Numbered from the stretch's first letter, positions 36,425-47,815 are shown. The stretch is 64,000 nucleotides of DNA from Epiperipatus broadwayi (GCA_028023455.1 JAQFVV010000283.1:744001-808000), one strand, 5' to 3'. Numbers and translations: made by a program. Notes: generated by a model from the sequence alone, not told the origin.

Positions 36425-36545
36425 TAATAATTGAATAGTTTATTGGTTTGGGTGTTTATAAGAAGTTTGGATACCAAAAATACTAGTACTGGATTGCAAT
36501 CTGTTAACTTTGGGCTCTAGACTGCTACCTACCACTCCACCAAGT
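36425..36545 (-). mobile_element. SINE family C copy, minus
   Basis: The reverse-complement head (tctagactgctacctaccactccaccaa) and the body with ggtgtttataagaagtttgg match family C in inverse. Confidence 0.55.
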
Positions 36546-36614
36546 TCTATTAATTCCATCATTTCTTTCACTGTATTTTTTAAATTTGATGGTCATTAGA
36601 CGAAATTGTAGATA

Positions 36615-36770
36615 AGTGTCATTAGTTTAGTGCAGTGATAGAGTCTTAGATACTGAAGATCAGATCAATTCCACATCTGGAAATTCCGGTGCTCGAACTT
36701 TTTATGAACTCCCAAGTAGTAAAGCCTTTTGATTATTTATTTACTTCATTTATGATTTTTAGTTATAATA
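36615..36770 (+). mobile_element. SINE family C copy, plus
   Basis: The head tagtgcagtgatagag, body ctcgaactttttatgaactccc and tail ttgattatttatttactt match the copy at 22555. It lies close to and inverted relative to 36425-36545. Confidence 0.65.
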
Positions 36771-37342
36771 TTGGTTTTTAGTTTATATTTTTTCACATCT
36801 ACAAAGCCAGTGGCAGTGACCATAAGTTGTCTTGCATCTATTGATGAGCTCTAATAACATCTAGGAAGATCAAACTTGGAAGGATTTATGATTGCATCTA
36901 GATAAAGAAGTTTGCCTGAAACTTTATAAGTCCATTTTTTATTCCATAATTTTTTTGTTAATTGAAAAGGTTCTTTCTTAAACATCCAGAAAAATCTTGT
37001 TTTGAAAGAAGCCTTAGATGATGAAGCTATATTTTGAATTGGTGGTCATCTTGATCTATTTAATTGTTATTAGATACTTCTGTTTTGATATCTGGTGCAG
37101 AAATAATGATGAGCAAATACTCTTAGCAATCTGAGTACTATTTAAAATAATAAGAATTTGAATACAGAGAAGCAAAATATGACAGAAACTGATATTAAAA
37201 TATCTAAATTTTAAATCCATTATTATACTAACATCACAAAAAAAAAATTGTTAATGAAGTAAATATACACTAAATCATTTTTGTTTATGAGTGGCTATAT
37301 AGATTATAATAAACTATTAAATATAATTGTTTATTGTTTCAG

Positions 37343-37405
37343 CTTCAATCTTTTATTCAAAACAAGAGAAAAATGGACACTGGAGGACATCAAACCTTAT
37401 ATTCA
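37343..37405 (+). CDS. DSCC1: DSCC1 (DCC1) penultimate exon
   Basis: A 63-nt exon bounded by a pyrimidine-rich acceptor ending gtttcag and a strong donor GTAAGT. It starts with the last base of a split codon and encodes FNLLFKTREKWTLEDIKPYI plus CA of a Gln codon. The known DSCC1 C terminus carries a (R)FNSLF-x-REKW-x-DI-x-PYIQDL segment, which this matches. DSCC1 joins CTF8 and CTF18 to form an alternative replication factor C that loads PCNA and supports sister chromatid cohesion in the nucleus. This C-terminal winged-helix part is the DNA/complex-binding end. The exon joins in phase to 48626. Upstream exons were not found in the window. Confidence 0.88.
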
Positions 37406-38539
37406 GTAAGTTTTGAAGAAGTTTTAAAATCATTAATTTTCTAAACATTGTACATTTTTGAAATCTCATTTATTTATTTCTACTTCATTTAATTATTGAA
37501 TATTATGTTCACGTTCTTCTGATGAATGGACTTCTTGTCTAATGAAATATGCCCATTATGCTTGAAGTCTAAATCCAATGAAACTTGGAATTAAGATTTT
37601 TAAGCAAATATTGGGGTTTTTTTTTCACAAAGCTGATCCATAACTAATATAGTTAGTCACTCTATTACTGCTCAGTAAAAGGATATCTAGCTCTATTTGA
37701 CTACTTGGATAAAAGAAGGTAATAAAAGTGTTAAAATTTTCATTACTTGGTGGCAACAAATTACTTAATTCCTCAGCTTACACTAGATATTCATATATGA
37801 GCAGTTCTCCATTTTAGCGCCATCTACAATAAGCTTGATTAATCAGACATCACCTTGTGCCTTAGCACATTTAAATTCCCAGATTGCTTCATGGCTTTTG
37901 TCTTTGCTAATAAGATTTGAGGATCTACATGTACTAAAGGGTCTGGTAATTAATAATCACCCAAGCTTATGATACTTGGCATTAAAGTAGAGATCTGTCA
38001 TAGCTATTAAAAAGTGTTGAGTAATGCTTTGTTCTTCCCTGTAAAGATCTGTTGGAGATGCCTTCGCTCTGCAATAACTTCAGGTCTCTTACAATTTTAC
38101 ATATATATATAATTTTTTTAAATATCTGTAATTGAAAAGCGGAAATAACTATCTTCCACTGAGTTATGTAATGTCATAAATCATGATTTTTGACTTTATA
38201 TATCTCAGTAAGACCTTGTTATTTGAGCTTTTCAATATATATGTAATTCAATTATCCTAGTAATATTTTGTCTTCTATATCTCATTGGAGATCTGTTGGA
38301 GAAGTCTTTTCTTTGCAATAACTTCTGATCTAATCCCATTTGCGTAACTCAATTACCCTAGATTCAAAATTAGGACTAGCCCAATACTTAAAAAAAAAAC
38401 TAAAAAATTCTTAACATAGACAAATATTTCCAGCCAAAGCAGACATTTCAATACAAAAACACATCAATAAATATATACAAATTAATTTGCCCATAATTCA
38501 CAATTACATTCTACACATGTTTAATAACTATTAAATAAG
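37406..38539. other. Intron segment with old repeat relics
   Basis: ttagcgccatctacaataagcttg (near 37815) recurs in diverged form near 21970 and 29110. No other feature was seen. Confidence 0.35.
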
Positions 38540-38763
38540 TTAATTTCTTCAGAATTCGAACTCAGACTTTCACACAACCTACCACCACTCTTAGTGCCAT
38601 CTTATATTGCTGATCCACCCGATCACACATATGTTGAAAAGATAAATAATCACCAATATACGAAGAGTAGTGAGGCATGTGAAAGTCTGAGTTCGAATCC
38701 CGCATATATTACATATATAAATACAGGTTTAAGCCTGTACAATGTATTAATTTCTTCAGAATT
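38540..38763. mobile_element. Collapsed family B inverted element with 17-bp TSD
   Basis: The perfect direct repeat ttaatttcttcagaatt (38540-38556 and 38747-38763) flanks a short palindromic insertion. Its left end is the minus-sense tRNA-like end (cgaactcagactttcacac). Its right end is the plus-sense end (gtgaaagtctgagttcgaat) followed by a acaggtttaagcctgt hairpin. The two sides join just inside the ribozyme region (aatatacgaagag), so both hammerhead cores are gone. Confidence 0.75.
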
Positions 38764-38889
38764 ATAAATTTTTAATAATAAAGATTCTTTAATTTATTTA
38801 TTTTTTATTTTGTTTATTTCAAAGAAGACAACTTCAGCCTCATCAAAACTAATAATACAGCCTGTATCTCTTTCATGGATATATAATGC

Positions 38890-39028
38890 AGAATTAAGAT
38901 ATTTGTCAAGCATTGGTGATCGAGAGGTCGGTGACAGCTGTTTTACAAGCAGTTGTCCCGGTTTAGTGGGTTCACTTCCCGGCTGATGCTATGACACATG
39001 AGAAGAAAAAAAAAGAATTAAGATATTT
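38890..39028 (+). mobile_element. Short tRNA-derived SINE with 15-bp TSD
   Basis: The direct repeat agaattaagatattt at 38890-38904 and 39014-39028 flanks a 109-bp insertion. The insertion is a tRNA-like sequence followed by atgacacatgagaag and an A-rich tail. A perfect TSD indicates recent LINE-mediated retroposition. It is far shorter than the other SINEs here. Confidence 0.8.
38910..38990 (+). ncRNA. tRNA-like region of the short SINE
   Basis: The acceptor ends GCATTGG and CTGATGC pair over seven positions with two G-T wobbles. An anticodon-like stem GCTGT/GCAGT encloses the loop TTTACAA (anticodon TAC, valine-like). The T arm carries gggttcacttccc, a near B box. The D arm is irregular, so a working tRNA is unlikely. 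Confidence 0.6.
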
Positions 39029-39181
39029 ATTTTTAATACTGCTTTTATGAACTTTTATTTTTCTATTTAAACTCAAACTATTCTGATCTATATGCGCCTG
39101 CTTACAAACAACGAAGATCATATATCCTTTGGAGCAATTTTTCCCAACATTTTTTCCCATGCATCCTCCTTGACAACCCAT
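39029..39181 (-). pseudogene. Fragment related to the 26556-26849 frame
   Basis: On the minus strand HIDQNSLSLNRKIKVHKSSI aligns with YIDQSKLSPNERVKVHRSRV of the other locus. The short SINE interrupts its C-terminal side. Protein family unknown; repeated occurrence suggests a transposon. Confidence 0.4.
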
Positions 39182-39528
39182 TTCATAAATGTATTTGTAA
39201 TTAATAAAGCTGTGGTTATTTTAAGTGAATATGTTGTTATTTAAAAATAAATAATGCAGTAATGGATTAAAAGCAATGGATTAGTAAAAGAAACAGAACT
39301 GATGTATTTACATTCAAAAATCAAAAGTTATAACAAAGTCAAATAAATATCTCATTGATTATGTACAAAAAAATGTACATTACATTAATTAATTAATGAC
39401 TACATCTTTTTTTCATCATTATTTATTTTTTTTCCATATGCTACTAAATGTCCTGATTCTTATTCCTGGGAGCACTCGAACTCCAAGTTTGGAATCACTA
39501 CTATAGAGCATAGGTTAATCATTTGTGC
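39182..39528. other. AT-rich intron sequence
   Basis: Nothing was recognised. Confidence 0.35.
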
Positions 39529-39993
39529 AATGTTTGTACATAATAATTGAAACCCAGGCTTATTATATACATGTGTCTATATATGTAATATATAGGGTAT
39601 ATGAGCACAGACTTTCACATGACCCACCACTCTCCACTCTATCTCATAACATTGATACATTTGAACACATATATGTCGAAAAGATAAATAATCACCAATA
39701 TACGTATTTCATGCTAAACCAGCAATCATCAGTTGGTCCAGATTATCATCTCCACACATATATGCCATAAGTGCTCAAATATATATATATTAACATAGCC
39801 AATCTTCATACTTTAATGTACAGGCTTCAATCCACTCCACACTCCAACATTTCAACTATCCATCCAATTGAAAATCTGATGATGGAATGCTCAAAGGTCA
39901 CCCTGAGGCTGAGATTCTAGTCACACCCATGTTGACCTAAGGTCAATCTGATCCTTCATGTACAGGACATAATCCATTTAATGTTTGTACATA
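39529..39993 (-). mobile_element. Family B ribozyme element, single full unit with 14-bp TSD
   Basis: The direct repeat aatgtttgtacata (39529-39542 and 39980-39993) flanks a 437-bp unit in minus sense. Order in ribozyme sense: a 5' end with tcctgtacatgaagg, a body, the hammerhead at about position 240, a degenerate tRNA-like 3' portion, and the end near gcctgggtttcaat. This defines the element boundaries for family B: one non-palindromic monomer, LINE-like TSD, no ORF. Confidence 0.8.
39688..39746 (-). ncRNA. Hammerhead ribozyme, family B
   Basis: Outer stem I ATAATC/GATTAT (six pairs), internal loop TGGA against T, inner CCAA/TTGG. Core CTGATGA, stem II TGCTG/TAGCA with GTT loop, GAAA, stem III ATA/TAT, cleavage at TATA. 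The outer helix differs completely in sequence from the TGACC/GGTCA helix of 25561-25615 yet keeps the same shape, which is covariation support. The T-T at the base of stem II is a weakness. Confidence 0.75.
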
Positions 39994-41995
39994 GAAAAAT
40001 GTTTCTAATTGTTTGTAATATATGTGTTTTTTATTTTTATGTATAATTATTCAATGTTTTTAATTAAACAACTTATTCAGTAAATATTCTTTTATTATGT
40101 AGCATTGAAACGGGATTATCATTTTGACATAGCAATAGTTGAGAATTGTTTGATATTCTAATGTAATTTATAATGCAATAAGTGACCAGTTGATTACCTT
40201 TCAACAATTATGATTCCATTAAAGAAAATGTTTAATTCAATGAAGAGCAAGATTTTTTTTGCAATTGTTAAAATAATGTTAGGAGATCATTTATTTCCAG
40301 TAGTTTAAAGATCATATTAGCTGATGAGAAGTTCAGTTTTTGAAAGGGTAGAGAAGTAAAGTACAATGAAATGGTAAGATCATCAGTGAAGGATATTTAG
40401 AAAATGAAAACTAAATTAGTATTTGCTTCATTGTTCTTGAAGATTCATTTCATTTGGCATAAATTATATAATTCTATTGGATATTAAACAAATTTCTACC
40501 AAATTCTACTCCTTTATATTCTTCAGAATTATTTATTCAATTCAATTATTTTATTATTACAATTTAATTTTCAAGTGTCAAACTTTTTGCTTTCATTAAC
40601 TTCAACACTATTCACTTCAGATAAAATTACTATTATTAGACTAAAGAATGTCATATTTTTAGCTGTTATATGAAAGCTAAACCTCAGTTAAAGATTAATA
40701 TATTAGTTTTTATTGTAGTTTTTTTTGTCTAGCAGTCTTTTCTCAGAGATGAAAGAAAATAATACATCTGAACATGGCTGCCAGAAAGTCGAAACTGTAA
40801 TATAATTGAATCAAATAAAATATTGTGAAGATTGTAAAAAAAGTAAAAAAAAATTAGATATTTATTTTAAGTAATGCAAAATGAATATAAGAAAAATCTA
40901 TTTGATATTCTGAAGAGAAAAGATAAATTGGAAGAAGAGATAATGGTTAGAAAATTTATATAAGGCAAAAGATTTTTGGATATTAAATTATTTTGAGGAA
41001 GAGGAGATTATTTGTTTCCTGTTTTGCTTTTCATATATATTTCAAAGAAGTTGTTTAGTGAGCTTTAGTTTTGTGGAGTTGGAATTGGGGGCAAGATAGT
41101 TTATTGTGTCCAATTTGCTGTTCCAATATTAGAATACTTGTAATAATGATGTGTTGAATACAAATGCTATGTAGACTTGATTGGATTAATAGAAATTTAA
41201 AGTGATAGTTGAATAAGAGCATGGAGAAGGCTTTTAAATATTTGGAAATTTGTTAACTCCTGGTATTATTAGGAATAAAGTTGAAACTATCTTTCGAAGG
41301 CTAAAAAAATAAACTGCATCCCATTGATATTACTTTTAAGAAATCTCTTGTAAAATAGATTATAAATTTTCTATGGACCAGAACTTGGATAATTAAAAAA
41401 AGGAGTAAAAATATTTGAGGCTCAAAAGATGTAGATTTGGAGAAGGTAAAAAAAAAAAAAATTATGAAGTTAAGGTTAGAAAAATAGAAATTTTTGAAAA
41501 GAGTAAAAAATGAAAAGATTTTTCAAACTAAATTAGAAGAAAAAATTATGAACAATCTTTTGATGAAGGTAATGTGTCTGTGACAAAGAGGTCTAGAGGA
41601 AGTAGAGGTTGATAAATTATTTAAAGAATGGGAGTTGTTTGGAAAAGTAATGGGAACTCAACAAAATGGTTTGCAATGTTATGTGCAATAGGTTTTTTCG
41701 AAAATCTATAATGATATTTTGATTTTCTTTTTTTTTAATGTCCATATCTATATGATGTACAGGATCTCATTATTCCCTTTTGGGATATATTATTTGAAGT
41801 GCTAGAATAAGCCATATTAAGAAATTGAAAAGAATATTAAAAACTAATATGCTAATACTTGTATTACTACATTATTGCCATATATATATAGAGAGATACT
41901 AGTAAAAATCAGTCACATCACCTATATAGCTTGTATTACCAACATGTAATATATAAAGAGCCTGCTAAACAAGCTTATTTTTTTATTTTTTATGG
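39994..41995. other. AT-rich intron sequence with a decayed family B body
   Basis: About 40548-40715 resembles the non-ribozyme part of the 25492 units (tattattacaatttaat, aaacctcagttaaagattaatatatta). 40735-41710 is A/G-rich with many stops and is not assigned. Confidence 0.35.
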
Positions 41996-42050
41996 TTGGT
42001 TGGTTGGTTTGGTTTGGTTTGGTTTGGTTTCGGGGTCGTGTCGGGTCGGT
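41990..42050 (+). repeat. GGTT/GGTTT microsatellite
   Basis: Runs of ggttggttggtt pass into ggtttggtttggttt and then cgggtcggtcgg. The frame over it is a by-product of the repeat. Confidence 0.75.
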
Positions 42051-42779
42051 CGGTTCATCCATCTATCAGTAATAGTAGCTATTCACGAACAAATATGATC
42101 ACTCCAATCCAAAAGAAAAGATTAAACAACAATTATGATAAAAGTAATAGTAACAGTTGTAGTAGTAATAGTAATAATATTGGTGATGATGCATTTTACT
42201 TTCCTCTCTGTTCTTTCCTTCAATTGTGCCAGACTTCCTTTCATTATGGAATGGTTACATTTTATTATTATTTCATAAAAACATCACTTATTGACTTTTC
42301 ATATATTCTGATCCCATGATATCCCATTCCATATCACTATTGCTTTTATACTAAGTACATTACTTTTTCTTATATTTCATCTCATGTTTCTCTTTATGAG
42401 ATCTTCATGTCTAGATATTTATATTCCTCATATTTTTCTATTCAGTGTTCTTTTTTTACCATTATGTCATGTTGTGTTCCTCCAATACACATATTTTTTT
42501 TTTTGCTTTTGTTACATTTATTTCCATACCTTATTTGTTATACTCCTCTATTAATTTTAAGAGATGAGTATATAAGCAATAAAAGAATTTGAGAAATAAT
42601 GAATATTGAACACTTTTATAAATGACATCAGAACAAGATGATTAGAATAGTATGGATATGTACAGAGAATGTCTCAGGAAAGATTAACAAAACCATTATT
42701 CAACTGGATATCACTGGAAAAGAGAGGAAAAGGTACCTAAAAAGGAGTTAGAAAGAAGGAACAAATAGAGAAGGAAGAT
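42051..42779. other. AT-rich intron sequence
   Basis: A short AGT/AAT-rich patch lies near 42140-42180. Nothing else was recognised. Confidence 0.35.
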
Positions 42780-42910
42780 TTGTAGATTAATCTTTTCCAT
42801 ATCATATATAATTGTTGCTATTTCATTTTTATATCTATTTTTTAGAATATGACAATATCCTGAGTCTATACCTTGATGATTCAGTGCTTTAAATTGTTGC
42901 ATAGCCATTG
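42780..42910 (-). pseudogene. RTE LINE reverse transcriptase fragment
   Basis: The minus frame FKALNHQGIDSGYCHILKN followed by RYKNEIATIIYD matches the same segment of the 24515-24775 block (ALDYQNIDPGYYHILKNIYK). Only about 40 codons remain. Confidence 0.7.
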
Positions 42911-44226
42911 AAAATTAGAAGTCATAGAACGTTATAGACCTATGAGAAAAAGATTATTTTGCATTGATTTTACAAACTAATATTTGAAACCACAAATATG
43001 TCCGCATATAAAACATGCCAGTCCATTGTTGTGTTTATTTGATATTTTGCCATGCTCTCATTTAACATTTTCTGAAAACTTTTCTTTCTGAAATACTTCA
43101 CCACTGTTTAATTATAGCTTTCCAATGTTTTTTTTTTTCTATTCCCCGCCTTTATCTTACCAATGAAAATAATCAACATTGCATCTTTTTTAGAATGGCT
43201 TATATATATATACACACACACACTCATATACACAAAGGTATATAATTGCATTTTTAAATATTTCACTCCATCTTCCACTTATTCCAATTTATTTTCAAGA
43301 TATTGTGAATTTTATTTTTTATATGTATAAAATATGTGTGATAGATGCGTTTTATTGATTATCTTCATTTGGCAGAGAATGAAAGAAAAAAAACAGCAAA
43401 TCTTATTTGAAAATCAAATTGTAGCGAAATATTTTATATTGTTAAGACAAAGTAAATATATGAAATGAGTTCAAGTTTGGTTTAGTGAGCAAATGAGATA
43501 TTAGAACTTTATTTTTTAAAAAAACAAAAAAAAAAACAAATATATTATAACTAAAAATTATATACTACTTTCATAAATTGATAGATCGGATAGCTTTATA
43601 AAGATTCTTAAATATAATATTTAATCATTATTGGTGTATTCGTGCCATGTTTTCCTGCAACTTTTTTTATACAACTCAGTTATAAAGTTTTTGTGTCAGT
43701 GTATGTATAGTATTGCCTAAATCTATACTTTATAATCAAAGTAGAATGAGAAAGAGCAATAAAAATACTAGCAAAATCTATGTCCCTTTTGTAAATCTGG
43801 TTAATAATGGTTTTACCTTTGTAACATTGAACATTTTGTAATCTGCAATGGATAAGTAGACTCGAAAATTTATGTAATCTTTTATTTAATAAGGTTACTT
43901 TTATTTTAAAAATATATTTATTGACATAATTAAATTGTACAGATGAGTAATAAATACACTTTGTTGATGTTGGTTCATCCATTGCTGGCATTGGTCTGGT
44001 AGATGTGTGCCAGAGCCATTCTCTGCACTAGCAGGTTGATATATGAGTAAATACATTCCATTTTGTTGTTATTGGCCGCCCCTTTTGAGGTTGGCCAAAT
44101 AATGCTAACTTATCAGCTGGGATACATGTAGTGTGAAATCAATGCCTCTCTAGTAGAATCCGGCATGTTGCATCATAGACTACTTCATTTACGATACACT
44201 ACAATGTGGATATATCAGGTCCAATA
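42911..44226. repeat. AT-rich intron sequence with two shared repeat fragments
   Basis: 43090-43195 matches 6225-6330. 43810-43930 matches the 3' part of 28001-28390. 43975-44225, just 3' of the LINE ORF in its own sense, is GC-richer and may be its 3' untranslated region. Confidence 0.4.
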
Positions 44227-44806
44227 CTAGTAGGCTCCATGTTTTAATAAATAAAAGTCTAGAGGATAGTATCTTGTCCTTGTTTTGAAGGGCTTTGAGC
44301 TTATCGCAAAATATAGCATTGGGTCCGGTGTTGGTTGTGTGAACTTTGTCCTGCATCTTGTGTACCAAAAAGCGTATGTCAGGAAGATAGATAACCTGAT
44401 AACTGTAAAGTCTTCAGAGGAGAGACAACCCCTGATGTCCAGGATTTTATCCACTGCTATAATGCAGTGTTGAGAGATGACACTTCTAATACTGTTATAG
44501 CCTGGACATATATTTAACAGATGATTAAAGGTCTCCTCTTCTCTAGAGCAGGCGTGACAAATTGGGTTTATTTTATTTAGAAACCACTTGTAGTGTAAGA
44601 ATGTATTAGTTGGCATAGAGCCCATATTCACCTTGATCAGATAATCCAAAAGTTTGGGCTCCAGTAGCAGATATTTAAATATTGTGGTGATTTTGTGATT
44701 GCTGCACCCTAGGTGAGTATAAATAGCTGTATTTTCAGGATTCAGCAGGCGATGTGCCTGCCAGATGCTGATTTTATTATTGAACTCTGCTGTTGACTTT
44801 TGAAAC
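44227..44806 (-). CDS. Non-LTR retrotransposon C-terminal domain (truncated LINE ORF)
   Basis: On the minus strand an uninterrupted frame of about 190 codons runs from after a TAG at about 44806 to the stop at 44227. It opens with WQAHRLLNPENTAIYTHLG, passes through NMGSMPTNTFLHYKWF, and contains a Cys-Cys-His-Cys finger (C-x2-C ... EEETFNHLLNIC). That finger is typical of the region after reverse transcriptase in several LINE clades. RT and endonuclease are absent, so this is a 5'-truncated copy. The clade cannot be named safely. Lack of stops suggests a fairly young insertion. It is antisense to DSCC1. Confidence 0.7.
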
Positions 44807-46399
44807 TAAAAATCAAAAATTTTACAAAATATACGTTTTCAAGTGAAGACTACAAACAAAACAAACATAGGTATGTATATATAACTATCCACAATTCAAT
44901 CATCTCTAACATTAAAATGAGTTCTCATGAAACTGATTATTATATTCTGCTTTTAATCCTACTGAAAGTCTTTTTTGATAAATTTTAACTCTTTCATAAA
45001 GACTTAATTTACTCTCAACTATCTTAAGAAAATTGCTTGGAAATTTATAAACTATGCTTAGAATGTTTTTGCTATCTATATGCTATTTAGACTTATTTAA
45101 TAATTATTTCTTCCAAGCAATAAATTTATCTCCCATCCCCAAAAAATAACTATTTTTATTATTTTATAAATTGATGATTTAAAACGCAATTTATTTTTAC
45201 TTTCAATTAATAACATAGTACTCCTGGTTATTAGAATTATAACAGTTCACCCTTAAACAATATTTAAAATATGCTTTGCTTATTTATTTGAACATTATTA
45301 GCTCTCTGATTTATCACATAAACTTTTGCTCACAAAACTTTTAAGAAATGGTAGAAAGAGAAAAATCAAAAAAAAAAGTGTAATTTTTGGAGCGCCAACA
45401 GTACTCAAATAAACTACAGATTTTTTTATTTAACAATGAATTTTTAGAATTCTGGTAATCATGAGTATGTTTACTAAAATAAATATTAATATGTCATATT
45501 AAATCATAAATATTATCAGCTAATTGATTAAACATACATAAATCGCATTATCATAGCCAATACTTAAATTAACCGATAGAATATCAGTAATCTGTTGCTA
45601 AGGCAACATTAGCATTAGAGTGTTGCCTTGACTACCAATTGCTGACACTTTATTGGTTTATATAAGCATTAATTATGGTGATGCAATTTATATATATTAG
45701 AACTATTTAAACTATAGTAAAATGTAAAATAGTATTCCACAAGAGAGTATTGACAATTAATACATAATATGATAATAAATTTCAGGAAATTGCTATGTCA
45801 GGCTTTTTGATGAAGAGCATCCTTATCATACATGTATATAATGCTAAACTTATAAATATATATGTTTATTAATTTATATTAATATTTAATTTTCTGAATA
45901 ATAAATTTCAAAAAATAGTAAATAAATTGAATTTATGATTTCACCTGCAAAAAAAAAAAATCACAATATATATTCAAATGAAATAAATTAAAGCTTTGAC
46001 ATACAAATAACTTCAATTTCACTTAAAAATTGCCGTCAGAATTTAAACATCATTATAAATAACGTAGTAAATAATATCAAAAAATAAAAATAGTTAATAA
46101 TATATACAAAAATTCATTTACAATGTACAGATTAAGTTATATTATCAAGAAAGGTTGAAAATTTTCAAAGTCAATCTCCTCCCAGTTGGAGATGCTAGAG
46201 TAAACTCTTAAAAGGAATGGCTTTGTGTCTTTGATGATGGTCAATTATTATCTAATCATAGCAGATGTACAGGCAATGTAACATAAGTACATCATAGTTC
46301 AAGTATTATAATTTTAGTTACAACTATACATTGAACTATATCATCTAGTTGGATTGTTAAACGTTTTTAAAAAAAAATTCAAGCAAATTTTATTTATAC
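44807..46399. other. AT-rich intron sequence
   Basis: No gene was seen. It contains the X-box-like palindrome at 45594. Confidence 0.35.
45594..45607. promoter_or_regulatory. RFX X-box-like palindrome
   Basis: GTTGCTAAGGCAAC fits the imperfect inverted repeat bound by RFX factors. A second half, TGTTGCCTT, lies about 20 bases on, so AAGGCAACA and TGTTGCCTT can also form a hairpin. It lies inside the DSCC1 intron; function is unproven. Confidence 0.35.
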
Positions 46400-46870
46400 T
46401 ATTGTAAATATGTTCATTTGTTAATACAGGTCACTATCTTCTAGATAGTATTATCTTTCTCTTTTCTTCAGGTAGGTGGATCAGTAACAATCTAGCATGG
46501 AAATTGAACCAGTAATCTTTGTGAATATTGAAGAATGTAAGGTGACACCAAGTAATTTTGCTATTCTGTCAAAGGTATCAGTCAGTAGAAGGTTTATCTA
46601 TTTGACTATTAGGGCCTTCCTGTTATCTCTGCACTTATTGTATGAGGATGACTCTCATGGATATTGTCTTTATCAAAATAGCCTAGTTGGTTATTTACGC
46701 TTGATATTCAAAACCTAAAGAGCAGTTCAATTCCTATGGTAAACCAACAACATCTGAAAAAGAAATGGAAAAAAAAATACAAACTGTTGCATTCTGTACA
46801 TCTGTGTGCTATTATTAACAATTAAACATATTTGGAAAAAATTTAAGGAAAGTTTGAATATTTGTAAAAT
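46400..46870. mobile_element. Family D palindromic tRNA-derived element, copy 2
   Basis: The left arm (ctagcatggaaattgaaccagtaat...) and right arm (...gcagttcaattcctatggta) are inverse. The outer 3' phrase ctgtgtgctattattaacaa matches copy 1 at 13302-13758. A tRNA-like A box (tagcctagttggtta) is visible near 46680. The short frame inside it is chance. Confidence 0.6.
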
Positions 46871-47164
46871 CATTTAACTAGATAGAAGATGGAAATTGTC
46901 CACAAATAACGACAAATAAATTTTTAATACGGAATCATGATATATGTAGGCTACATTCTCATTCAAATACAGGTTAGAGTAAATATGCATTAAATACTAT
47001 AACTAAGTGTTAACGTTTGATCAATAATAGTAGTAAGGTACTATTGCATGCTATCATCTTAATCAAATAAGATTTAATTTAAGTAATCTTAGCATTCTTA
47101 ACAAAATAAATTAACTTGGACATCATAAATTAACTTACTGTATATTATCGACTATTTTTTGACA

Positions 47165-47325
47165 TGCCTTATATGATTTAGTACAGTGATAGATTTGAAG
47201 ATTTTGGAATTCAAGGTCCATGGGTTATAGCCCTCCTCTTTCGCTTCTGATATTCAAACTTTATATGCACGTCCAAATAATAACCATTTGATTACTCCAT
47301 TATTATTTTTGATATTATTTATATA
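47165..47325 (+). mobile_element. SINE family C copy
   Basis: The head tagtacagtgatagatt, a B-box-like tccatgggttatagcc and the tail aaccatttgattactcc match the family. Confidence 0.55.
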
Positions 47326-47589
47326 TTTTTTTGTAATGTTGCTTAAACTCTGTCATTTCTGAATGAAAGTGAATTTCTTTTTTACTATAGTATCATAACA
47401 ACATTATCAAAGCTTTATTTCATTTGAGTATTATGAGTTTGAATTTACTTATTATTTTTTGAAATGTATTCTTCAAATAATTAGTACTAATTATAGTTAA
47501 TAAATATGTATATGCAATGAGTATATAAACATTTCTTTGTGTTTGTGTTTAAATGCAAAAATTTGTCATTGTGATTTTTGCTTAGGCGT

Positions 47590-47672
47590 TCAGAACTTAT
47601 TTTAGTACAACAATAAGGTCTGTATGCTCTTGAGTCTTGACACTCTACCACTGTGCTAAACTGTATAGGATA
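47590..47672 (-). mobile_element. SINE family C head, minus
   Basis: The inverse of tttagcacagtggtagagtg followed by the B-box region. It is truncated. Confidence 0.5.
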
Positions 47673-47679
47673 TTATTAA

Positions 47680-47815
47680 AATATTTGAATGACTTGATTC
47701 TTTAAGTGTTTGTAAGAAGCTTAAACACCAAGAATGTCAGGACTGGAATCTGAGGACTTTATGCTCCAGAGAATGACCCTTGACTACTGCACTAAATCAT
47801 TTAGTGCTTATAATT
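47680..47815 (-). mobile_element. SINE family C copy, minus
   Basis: The body with gtttgtaagaagcttaaacacc and the inverse head (gactactgcactaaa) match 36425-36545. It lies directly beside the truncated head above. Confidence 0.55.

Noticed and set aside
33641-37342. Additional upstream DSCC1 exons
   Set aside because: No splice-bounded block matched the conserved middle of the protein; they probably lie outside the window or are missed by eye.
38910-38990. A functional tRNA-Val gene
   Set aside because: The D arm is irregular, T stem imperfect, and TSDs plus A-rich tail show it is a retroposed copy.
41996-42319. 107-codon frame
   Set aside because: It begins in a GGTTT microsatellite and passes through triplet repeats; no domain.
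46497-46718. 73-codon plus-strand frame
   Set aside because: It lies wholly inside the family D palindrome.
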